From the NCBI GenBank assembly GCA_020747015.1, contig JAGTJM010000005.1:248001-312000 (forward strand): 64,000 nucleotides of DNA, in the 5' to 3' direction. A program made the translations under genes and the position numbers. Positions 46,004-56,841 of this stretch are shown here, in pieces. Positions within the stretch are counted from its first letter, which is position 1; every line of letters begins with the position of its first letter. This DNA comes from Pyrenochaeta sp. MPI-SDFR-AT-0127 (lineage: Eukaryota; Ascomycota; Dothideomycetes; Pleosporales; Cucurbitariaceae). The notes beneath the pieces were generated by a model. That model saw nothing but the letters and a program-made list of their open reading frames with translations. It was not told the DNA's origin and ran no database searches.

Positions 46004-49000
46004 TTACGAGAGAATGCCTCTGATTTCGCCTTGAATCCACCCTTCTGACTTGTTTGGTTCGAACCATTGCCAGTGCTTGATCCACCAATACCCATCTGTC
46101 GAATGTTGATCTCTCATTCTTTCAAACATACGTCGTATCGAGTTGATGCGACGAAGCTTTCTCCATTCTCTATCATCTAAAAACCCTCGAGCGTAGTCAA
46201 GAATGAGTGCTGCAATCCCAGCTGCTATCGGCGCTGCGCAAGAAGTCCCACTCATTAGTCTATGATCGTCGCTGCCAGGTTGCTGCGGCGGCCATGCTGA
46301 TTTAACACACTCTCCAAGGACCATGATCCTCATGCTATCCTGCGGACTCGGTGTGAAGGATGAATGGCCTCCGTCACCGTCGCCAGAATGAACGCAAATG
46401 ACGCTACCATCTTTTGCTGGCCAAGCAATTCCGTCCGGACGATTTTTACCGTCATTGGATGCTGCTGCAAACATGAGGACGCTATTGTACTTTGCATATT
46501 GAATCGCAGTGTCGAGGTCCTCATGCTCTTCTCCAAAGCCAAACGACATGACAATGATATCAACCTTCCATTCATCTACAGCATGTTGGATGGCCTAGAC
46601 ATTGTCAGCAGTGAGGTAGATCAAGTTTTAAGACTATCTTACCTTGGCAATGGTACCTGCTGAGCCTTTGGTTGGCTTCTTCTTGAAACCCCTCCCAACA
46701 TGAATGGCTGCATGTGGGGCTATTTTTCGAAGTAGAATTGCGAGATGCGTGCCATGACCTGAATGATCTTTCCAATCTGTGCCTTGGTCGACCCAGTCGT
46801 GGAACTTTATTCTAGGTTCAGTATCATACATGTCTTTATTGTCTTGAGAGAGTTGAATACCACTATCTAAGATAGCGATTCTTACTCTTTGTGAACTCGA
46901 AATTCGGGGGCTTCGAAGTTCATTTATACGAATACAGGCATCATTATGCCAATCAAACCACTTTGTGGCTGCAGTGACCCTTTTCATGTTCAACTTGGCG
47001 TTCTGAAATTTCGATATGAGTTTTAATAGATCCACTCACTTCTTTGGGTCCACTATTTCCTCTCTATCTCGATAAACGCAAGCCTCGTGGCGCTCCACAA
47101 AAGGCACCGTGTCATCGCTCTCATGTGTGAATTGCGCATCGACCTTGATATTGGATCCTACATCTGAGGCTTTTAGTATGCATACCTCCATAGTCTATCA
47201 GGCATACGGTGTATACTTTTCTCGCTGATATGTAAATTCTTATTCATCAATCCTGTCGACTGGCGACTTAGATCACTAAGGTCGGCATCATCATGAACGC
47301 CCTCTCTTTCAATATTTGGAACTAAAGACTTATGAAGCTTATCTAAAGAGATTTTGTATCCATGCTCGAGCTCATGTGCCAAGGGCCATACTATGCATGA
47401 TAAGATATAGTGTCGTATAGGACCTTCTTCCGATAAGTGGTTGCTTGGGAAGTTGGGAGGCGGTTCAAGTTTCAAACATGCCCGAATAGCCTGAATTAGA
47501 CCAGTCGATAGCCGTTTTATGCGCCTGTGTCGGTCTTCTCTTTCCAAAATAGTGAATAGTCTCCACGCTTCGCGATTATCGTTGTTGCACTGTTTCCATG
47601 AGCTTTCCTCTCGGGCCCTTCTAAATCGGATACCGGTGGCGATCTCGAGAAACATGATTCCCAGGGCCAAGATTGCTGGATGAGAGTGGTATTGCATATG
47701 ATGCGTCGGGTCTCTCGGCTTGTTGCAGCTTTGTAACTCCACAGAAACATACGGGAAAGTCAGCATCGGAGTTATTGAAGTAGTTGATCGACGAATGAAG
47801 TAAACCATACTGCTACGCCACTCCATCTGCAGCCAAGAACTCGGATAGAGATAAAGCATTGAATTTGCGAGGACGTAGCACAGGATCAATTGCTCTCGCG
47901 GGTTGCACTTTGTGATGTAGGAAGCCTCGATACCGTCTCCTAAAAGTTGCTGTAAAGGCTGCATGGTAGTGTGATAATTGATTTGTTCAAGGAGTTTTGG
48001 CTTGAGGTGCCAAAACTTTTCGTTCTCGATTAAGAAGTCGACTTGCGATGTCTCATCACTCTCAAGGAGATATTGACAGAGATTTTGATTGACGAGCTCT
48101 CGTAAATCTGGGGTATCTATGATGAATCTTTCCTTGCGTCAAAACTGGCTTCTTACTATGAGTTTCTGCAATAAGACCGACTTACGTTGGGTTTTTTATC
48201 TCCACATTGGTTACTTTCCACTCAACACTATCCTTGCATACTGGTAATAGTATCTCAAATTTGGGTGCGCTCTGCACCCTTTCTGCCTTGATTCCGTTTG
48301 TAAACTTTGGTGCTAATTGACGATGCCGAATGAGGCTGAGTCTCGCCTCTCGTGCTCCAGTCGGTCTCGCAACCCGGTGTGGGCAGCTGCAGCGCCAGTG
48401 ATGCTCCAAAATACCGTAGACACGGTCCGCAAAGTCTTTCATTCCATGACTAGGGTGTTGGGAGAGGCTGAGACTTTCCCCTTCTGGTTGGTAATGATCG
48501 CTACAATATATATCTAGTAAGTGCTTTGCAGCCCTTCGTATCCGTTTGAGAAACTTTTCGCGTTTATCTGGATCTCGCTGCTCACTTTTATGAAACAAGA
48601 GAACATCTTTCCCAAAAAACTGCTAAATATCGCTCATTTTTTAGTTCCACTGGGGTTAATATCTCGGAACACTCCTGATAACCGCCCCAACCACTCGACT
48701 CAAGAGAGCTAGCAAGAGCATTGAGTTGCGGAAACTGCGTGCGATCACGCCTTTCAGTTGCAGCCGTCTATGGAATCAGTTATGGCTGCCAATATCTTTT
48801 CAATATAAGAGCAAAACGTACTTCATTTGGTGTTGCTGTGGCAAAGACATTAGAAAATGGCTTCCGCCTGATTGGAAACCGTGTCTCAAGGGCCATCAAC
48901 AGCTTGATGACGTCTATGTCGTCTAATCCTGATGCCCATTCTCCACCAGACATGTATATCGCCAAACCGGTAGTCACTATATCTGCGTAACATTCTCGGG

Positions 49001-49103
49001 CATCTCTTCGTAGCCTTGCATCCTGGCGGTCAGCTTCCGTAAACTCCCTAGCTAGAACCCCGAAGGCTGGAATGACCCGGCTAAGGAGTTCTAGTTGCCA
49101 CAT
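46004..49103 (-). CDS. DUF7580-like / subtilisin-like serine protease (HET-Q2-like)
   Basis: Well-supported exons: about 48615..48186, 48127..47208, 47163..47040, 46979..46643 and 46594..46004 (introns 58, 44, 60 and 48 nt). Upstream exons 49103..48822 and 48734..about 48640 are tentative. The N-terminal half (HHWRCSCPHRVAR, FIIDTPDLRELV, REQLILCYVLANSMLYLY, HPAILALGIMFLEIATG) matches the fungal DUF7580 region. The C-terminal S8 domain has the full triad: Asp in AILDSGI (about 46870), His in SGHGTHL (about 46750), Ser in MSGTSCAAPIA (about 46245), with oxyanion Asn in AAASNDG. No signal peptide is evident, so it is probably intracellular. It is the likely activator of the gasdermin-like protein immediately downstream. 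Confidence 0.78.
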
Positions 49104-49441
49104 CGAGACCACATAAGGATGCAATTTGGGTTGCCTCTGGTATGAATCGCGCCAGCTGTGCTTGGGAGTGACACTGGTTGTTGTTATGACTCTGTCTTCG
49201 TGGGCTGCGTCAAGGTTCAGCCGCACGGGTTGTCTCACTCTAGGCGTCACATGGGTGGGGTTGGTTCCTGCCAACCTCTCGTGTCCCGCCTTGCCTCTTG
49301 TATTGTACCCCGCCAGATATGTCCTGCTTGATTTAATATTTATTTCAACTCCCGACGTGGCCTACTCTACATATTGAATAGACGCCACCAGATTTGTGCG
49401 TTCAAGAATATCAGGACAAAGATCACGCCGATTCATGCGCG

Positions 49442-52400
49442 ATGGAACTAGAGGCTAAACCCCAGGAGACTGCCACCATCAAACATCTCGCCATTGCCTG
49501 TTCGCAGCTACTTCGGACAATATCAGATGCCGAAACTGATGAAGCAAAAGATACCGACGCAGAAGACGGATTCTGGGCATCGCGCCAATCTGTTGACTTC
49601 AACCTGTAGTGTGCCAACACTGGTGTTACTTCCGAGGGCCGCCGTTCCATTGATATCCGACTTAAGGATGTGCCCGAGATTTGCGAGATTTTTCGGCAAC
49701 TGCTTCAGTCGCTTCATACTGATCTTACGGAGCTCATGTTGCACTGTGCTGGGTCACCCACGCAGGTTGTAGATGCAAAAGAAGGCCTCGATGCTATTGA
49801 CACCAAATCCGATGCCTCATCCCTCTCATTTGAATCCCTGTCCTCTTCTGTCGGCTCAAAATCTCTGACTGAGTTGAAGACTTCAGCACCAGAAAGACGG
49901 TACGAACTCGAGCTCAAAAGGCACGTTGGAGACACAATCAATCGCCTTGAAGGACAAGCAAGGAGGGTGGAACGCGCGGGAGCTCAACACCGGCGGCAGC
50001 GAGTTTCAATCTACCAAGAGAAAGAGCGCACTAGACAGGTGTACGAAGGATTTCAACAGCTTGGAATTTGGAAAGCTAATGAGCAGTTTAAGTTGGCATC
50101 GGAAATTTTCAAATCTAGGATGGCTGAGTCATTTGCCAGGCGCAGAATTCGGTTTGAGTATCTGAAAGAGCATCAGCAGAAACGAGCCATTGACATGATG
50201 ACTGTACCAAACAATGACTTGGAGCCGCCCCGTCCGAACACTGATGCAAATGTAGCACCAGTCTCACAAACACCAGAAGAGGGGGAAAGACATCACGAGC
50301 CTGGCAAGCATTTTCAACAAGACCAACAAACATTGTTCTCAGCAACAGTAAACACGCAGTACAACTTGCCCCCTGAACCGAAGAAAAAGGAACGAGTAGA
50401 GAGTGTAAAGTCAATAGTAATCCCTCACACAGGCTTCCCGAGGCCACCAAAGATTCATTTCGGGAAATTTCAATGTCCTTACTGCTTTCTGGAATATCGT
50501 GACACTGAAGCTGAAATGGTGCGCTGGAGGTGAGTCCAAGTCATATCAAGATCATTGCAGGTTTTGCTAAGCAACCGCGAACAGACAGCATGTCATGCAA
50601 GACTTTGAGCCATACTTCTGCACTTATGAGGACTGTAAAGCCCCATTCGAGGTGTCAAATTCATTCGATGGATTACTAGAACATTTGCAAACCCATTTAC
50701 CCATACGTCACCATGTTGATGACCCTGATGGTGAGCATAAAGAATTGATCGAAGCGGAGTTCGAGCACCACATGAACAGTCACGGTGAAGTTTCTGATGA
50801 TATTATGGCTGCTATGAAAGAATCAAGTCGAAGAAAAGGCGCTTTCTTATTCGACAGCTGTCCTTTCTGCGGTGGTTACCCGGACGACCTAGAGAAGAGA
50901 TTTTCGAACCGAGACACACTGGATGCCCAGAGAGAACTGCGGAGGCATATCAAACAACATATGCAAGAAATCGCGCTGTTCCTTCCCCCTTATAGGTCTG
51001 ATGTGGTCGATGAAGATGAGGACGTAAAGGGTTCTGATATGACGCATCGCAAAAGTATGAATGATGAAATCCCGGAAAATGGCTACCATATTGACGATAT
51101 TTGCGACCGTATTGATTGCGACTGCAGATCTAATAGCGAGCATTCAAATCTGCCTCCTATTGATGACGATTACACTCGGTCAGAGTTTAGAGCACTGACC
51201 GCTCAGACTATTGATCATGGTTGGATATGTTGCATCTGTGGTAATAACTATTGGGGAAGCGAAAAAAAAAGCTGCAATTATTGTAGTAATCGTCCTAGAT
51301 GCCGATCATGTCCCCTATACGAGCGTGACAAGTCGCTTATTGGTGACTGGTCTCTGTTGCTCGATTCTTCTATCTACGACCACTCGGATGCTAGAGATCA
51401 TGAGCATTTGGCAGACCATCGCCTGCACACATTCATTCTTTGCTACGCTTTTGAGTGGATTGTGGACACTTCCGGCCTATCGCTTCGGCCCTTGAAGAAG
51501 GATAGTATGTCAAATGTAAGGCGTTTGATAGGATCGCTGAATATGGGACACAAAGAACAGCTACCTCCACCCCTGACGGCTGATGGCGTAGCTGTTATAA
51601 GTTATCTGATTGCTCTAAACTACAAATTTGGAATTCAAGACTCCAGGATCCCTTCAGAATTGTGGGAAGCAGCACAGGGCGGCCACTTGAGCCTCGTACG
51701 GGAAATAACTGCAAACACAATCGTTCCTAGCCTAGAGTCGGAGACCATCATGACGTCGCGCTCTAGTGATACTCCTCCTAAGCTCATTGGGCCAGTCAAC
51801 AAGACACCCAGAGGCAACATTAGTGAAACGGAGCTTGATATTAATGACTTTACGCCTCGTGACTCCATTCCCGTTAGTGTCCAGGCCAGCGACCGTGTAG
51901 CAGCTTTCTACAAAGACATCCCTGTGTGGATCGAGTGGGTTGATAGTGAAGGATACCCTTGGCTTCCTACCTTCGGAAATTATAGTCGCGCCAAGGACAT
52001 CATTCTCATGTTTGGTCAAATCAACAAATCAGCTCATTCCCAAGCTTTCCCCGTACTTCCCTATCTTGGCACCGTCAAAAACAATAAAGGAAACATTGGC
52101 ATTGTTTTCTGTAACCCAAATACAGTGCCTTCTGGCTTCCAACCAACATCTTTACGCAATATTCTCACCCACGATTCCGGTGACATACCAAGTTCCTCCA
52201 CTCGTTTTAGGTTGATGGGAAGCCTATACAAAATGATACAGCACCTCCACACTTCCGGGTTCCTCCACTACACCATCTGTTCTGATAACATACTCCTCAT
52301 TTTGCCGAGTGATGAATCCTATCACGACTTTCTAGATCCTTATATCATTGGATTTAACTCCCTGTATCCTGCTATACCTGACGATGTAATAGAGCAACCG

Positions 52401-55068
52401 GTGTTCAGTCCAAGGACCACCTTATACCGTCACCCTCTTGTCCAGCAAACGCGTAAACGGAACAGCCCTGGTCGTAGACCCATATTTGAAAAGAGCCATG
52501 ATATGTATTCCTTAGGCATCGTGCTCCTAGAGATTGCATATTGGAAGCCAATAGAATATATCATGGGCACTGAAATTGGAAGGACTCAATTGCAGGATGA
52601 GTGGTCAATGCAACAGCAGCTACTGGGGGACAAGTCCTACATAGTGGAACAAATCGAAGACAGCTTAGGGGACACGTTCAAGGGCATCATTAGGGCCTGT
52701 ATCGAGGGTGAAACTAGCGCGTGGGTTGAGAAAAATCTGCCCCCGGGGGACTTCGAAGCCAAGGATTCCAAGATTGAAGAGGCTCAACTTCCCCCAACGC
52801 ATGACCTTCAGCTTGGAGAGAAACTCAAGTTGATCCTCGAACCTTGTGAACCACAAAACTCCTATGAAGATTCCGTCATTGATGAAGTGGCTTTACTGCT
52901 GCAACAATTCGGCGAACGTGCGTACGAAGCCCCAAGGACTTATCTCATTCTTCGTAAGATCAATCGCTTGGACATATGAAATGCTCTACTAGATGCTGGG
53001 TTTAGTGACTATTGGTTTCCAGTCGGTGTCCAAGGCCTCCCAAGGTTTTTAGATTCTGAGACCAAATCTGGCATTGAACAACAACAACGCTTCATCCTAA
53101 CAACGTCGCAAAATTGGGAGAATCGGACGCACTGCTACGTCCCCGACGATATTGATCTAGACTATAAATTTCAAAGCTTATCGACGCTGGGACACGGTAG
53201 CTTCGGCACAGTCCTTGAAGTTCAGAGCACTGCTAGCCAGAAACGTTATGCCCTCAAAAGAATACTTCGAGGGAAAACCTTCAAAAAAAAACACGACGGA
53301 AATCAACAGGCTCATCTCAGAGCTTCAAATCACGAAAAGACTGAACCATAATCACCTGATTCAGTATATTGGACGCTATACTAGCCTGACGTGGCTTGGG
53401 CTCATTATGTCCCCAGTAGCCGACTGCAATCTTCAAGTGTACATGGAGGAAAATACGGGCACTGCATCAGCTTCTTTGCTAAAATCCTTCTTTGGGTGCC
53501 TAGCCTCTGCGCTGTCTTACCTTCATGGAATAGGGGTCAACCATAACGGGCTCAAAACTAACGCAATCCTAGTTCACAGAGATAATGTTCTAATATCCGG
53601 CTTTGGGATTGCGCATGATTTCTCGAATGAGAGATCTGAAATAATGGACGGACCCGGACCCCGGGTTCCAAAATACTCTGCGCCAGAAGCGGTTGGGGCA
53701 CAACTTCGGGACAGATCTGTCGACATCTGGTCCCTAGGTTGCATTTTCTTGGAGATGGGGACATATCTTCTGCATCTCAGTAGTAAATGGCTAAGCAGAT
53801 TTTACGCCGAACACGGTACCGGCTCTTTACTCTATCACGCAAACCTTGAAGCGACGAGACAACTTCTGCTGCAATTAGGGGCTGCGTCAACAACAGAGGA
53901 ACAGGAAATGTTACTTTGGATCAAAGCAATGCTTCAAACCTCTAGGCACTTTCGTCCCACAGCTTCACAGATTGTACGAAGGATCATCGGTGGTACTCGT
54001 TCCTCTTCCAAATTCTGTGGCAAGTGTTGTGCGACCGTAGTCATGGAAAGCTCTTATCAATTTTACCCGTGGACTTCAAATGGTATCATTTCTACTGATG
54101 TTGCGCCAGTCCAAGTTGAGTGGGGGCCAAACGAACATTTCACAGTGAACATTATAGATCCTAACACAACTGAGATCGACCCCTCTCCACGATCGAGTGG
54201 CAACACTGGCCGCTTTATCCCTAAAGGCATCCTCAAACAGCCAACCAAGAAGTTTCCCGAGGGCACTGAGATCCAACGTGAGGGTGCTTTGGTTCCCAAA
54301 GCACCTCTCAAAGGCAAAGATGCCCCAGCCAATGCTCGGTGGACTAGGATTGATAGAAGGCTGGTAAATCCTGAAGCGTTAGAAGAGGCCAAAGAGCGCT
54401 TTGAAGAGCGCATAGACTATGTAATTGTGTTACGTGTTCTGAAGAAAGAGGAGATCCAGAATCTTGCTGATCGCACGAAACAAATTCGTGTCATGAGAGA
54501 AGAAGGGTACAAACATCGTAATCAAGAAGAGACACATCACAGGGTACGTGAACTATCGTCATCGATAACAAGTTTAGAATGCTCATTCCATCACCTAGGT
54601 CACCCCAGAGTCTTCGATGAGCGGAGCACATTCGCTCTTGAAACTGCTGACGATGCAGATAGAGGGCGATCTCTCAAAAAGAATTTACGGAATACCTATA
54701 GTGTAGGTGGAAACACCACCGGGTTACCACCGCTTTCGGCGGACAGTGCTACCTCAGGACGTGGGTTTGGGATCCGTCGTTCTGTGACCAGCCACGTGGA
54801 TTTAGGAGAGGGGGGCTACTCTTACACGGACCCAGCAGGAATGTTCGAGGACACAAAACCTATCTGGCGTCAGGCTCATGCCACCAGTGCAGGTCCTCGC
54901 ACGATTGATCTAAGTAACGATCGTTCTGCTGATGAATTAAGCCAGCATCGAAAGGAGACTGCCCCATCAGAAAGTAAGGAATCGAGAGCCGACGTGCCAA
55001 AAGAACTCGAAGGCACACAGCCATCGATTGCGACCTCCTCTACCCATCCTCCGGGATCTGCCGAATAG
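49442..55068 (+). pseudogene. C2H2 / tandem pseudokinase gene with three disruptions
   Basis: One reading path runs from 49442 to 55068 with one clean intron (50530..50584), but it is broken by TAG at 49607, TGA at 52977 and a +1 shift in an A9 tract at 53283..53291. Without these it would encode about 1850 residues. Order: helical N-terminus (SIDIRLKDVPEICEIF), C2H2-like fingers (FQCPYC, YFCTYEDC, DSCPFCGG), a Cys-rich ribbon (CCICG...CNYC...CRSC near 51225..51310), an ankyrin-like helix (ELWEAAQGGHLSLV), a kinase-like fold lacking HRD (LHYTICSDNIL, about 52250), a second kinase fold (GHGSFGTV, YALKRI, SAPEAV, DIWSLGCIF), and a disordered tail. The second fold has HNG for HRD (53542) and GFG for DFG (53599). 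It could instead be two or three genes (49670..52979, 53215..55068). Divergent from the protease gene, 338 bp apart. Confidence 0.65.
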
Positions 55069-55649
55069 CCAGTGGTACAATAGAATTTAACATCCAAACC
55101 ATGAAGCACATATAAAGTCGGTGAACAAGCGAAGTGGCCCTGGGATTAGGTGCCTATGTGTTGAGGGTCGCCGCGGAAGTCCTGACAATTGGGAGACAAA
55201 GTATCAATTGGAAAACTGTGAATATGAGCCGATAGGATGTGGAGATGGTGAGCATAGCGTGAAATCGAGGTTAAGTGTGAATACTGTATTGGATGTTTGG
55301 GGTCTTCGATAAGGCTAGGTATACTTGGGGAATGGGCAGAGATTACTTCTTTGGTTGTCAGTCAGCTTCTTTTCAGGCTCTCTATAATTCGATACATGTG
55401 CTAAAGTGTTCCCGGTATGATAAATTTAGCTGTAACCCCTCTCCCAAGAACTGAACGAAGAGAATGATTAAATCTGTCCTCACACTGGCTAGGCGTTTGA
55501 TTTCTCTCCCACAATTGCAGCGCATCAAGATGCCAAGCACCATATATCGTACCAACGCAGTTCACAAATTTCCTTTCTGATCTCAGGGCCTAACCAGAAA
55601 GCACTCACAAGCACCAACATGAGCAGGTTCTACCCTATCTCTACCCATT
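55069..55649. other. Intergenic, convergent 3' ends
   Basis: No gene; 3' region of the pseudokinase gene and of the dehydrogenase. Confidence 0.5.
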
Positions 55650-56614
55650 TCAAAATTTCTGTTTCGCCATCCACTCCTCTGCTTCTTCCTTGAACTCGGG
55701 CCTCCACCTTGTAAGTGGGGGTCTCTCATTCACAATATCGCCTACACTCCACAACATGCGCTTCTTATCAGTCTCCTCGCTGACATCGTTATCCGGACAG
55801 ATGATGTAGAACTTATTGTCAGAAATCTTCCTGTACATGTAATCTGCAACTTGATCAGGAGACCATGCACCAGCGGGCTTCTGATTTTCTGTGCCTGGTA
55901 CGTTGCCGGACTGTTTGTGCATCAGCATTAGGTAACGATGGTAACAGAATGGGATATAGATTACCAATCCGGTGAATGTCCAACCTGGAACCAGCAAATG
56001 CACGCCTACATTTGTATCTTTCAGATCATAGCTCAGATGCTCGGCTAGTGCTTTGACAGCGGCTTTACTGGCGTTGTACGCCGCATTGCCAGGGGGATTT
56101 GTGATTCCCTGCTTGCTACCTGTAATTACAATAGCTGATGGCTCACTCGACGAGCGAGATTGAAAGGAGGGCACATAAGCATTAAGACCATTGATCACGC
56201 CGTGGAGGTTGGTGTTGAAAATCTGCCTAATGTTAGGATCATGTTCGAAACATATTTCTTGCTTGGAATACTCCAATCATCCAAGCTAAAGAAGAATAGA
56301 ATGATACTCACTTTATCAACGTACTCTGAATCTCCCCATGTTCCCTTGACCATCACCCCCGCATTCAGCATCAAGAAGTCCACATCTCCCACCTTCTCTT
56401 TCAACCGCTTCCACTCCTCCCGATCTCCCACATCCGCCTTTACACACTGCACATCACCTTTCAGGTTCTTTTGCGCCAGATCAAGCGTGGTCTGGTTGAA
56501 GTCTGCGATGGTGACTTTCATCGAGTGCTTGAGGCACAATTGCGCGACAGCGTAGCCAACGCCCGATGCACCGCCCGTGATGAGGGCACGAGCTGAGGGG
56601 CGAAAAACGGACAT
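55650..56614 (-). CDS. Short-chain dehydrogenase/reductase
   Basis: Three exons (56614..56312, 56222..55965, 55910..55650) give 273 residues; introns are 89 nt (branch CCTAAC) and 54 nt. The second intron has no stop and is a multiple of three, so an intron-retaining 291-residue form would also read through; the spliced form fits the family better (GWTFTGL|SGNVPG). Classical SDR motifs: TGGASGVG for cofactor binding, NAGVMV, catalytic Ser in ITGSKQG, and Tyr/Lys in AAYNASKAAV, then PGWTFTG. The Asp in IADFNQ suggests a preference for NAD(H). Substrate unknown; cytosolic. It lies next to the transposon, whose left end is 138 bp upstream. Confidence 0.9.
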
Positions 56615-56752
56615 TTTTTTTGAGATTGCAGATGATTGAAGTAAAATTTTATATTTTCAAGATTCACTTATTTGCATTGCATGCAAATTCGGAGATTATT
56701 GTGCTGTGATGATGCGGGGGCAAGTGACGTTGATGTGCCTGGAATTCTCCTA

Positions 56753-56803
56753 CCGTGCGTCACCCCGTGACCAAACACCCCGCGTGGCCGAAAATCAGAA
56801 CAT
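56753..56803 (+). repeat. Left terminal inverted repeat of the transposon
   Basis: Starts CCGTGCGTCACCCCGTGACC just inside a TA; exact inverted match to the right end over 51 bp. Confidence 0.93.
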
Positions 56804-56841
56804 GCAACAGCAACTTTTCAACACCACGTAACTTAACCAAT

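Noticed and set aside
46980..47039. In-frame TGA at the DUF7580/S8 junction of the subtilase
   Set aside because: A 60-nt intron (GTGAGT donor, AAAAG acceptor) removes it and keeps the frame.
48128..48185. Second frame break in the subtilase gene
   Set aside because: An acceptor at GGAAAG (48128) with the perfect GTAAGT donor gives a 58-nt intron and correct phase.
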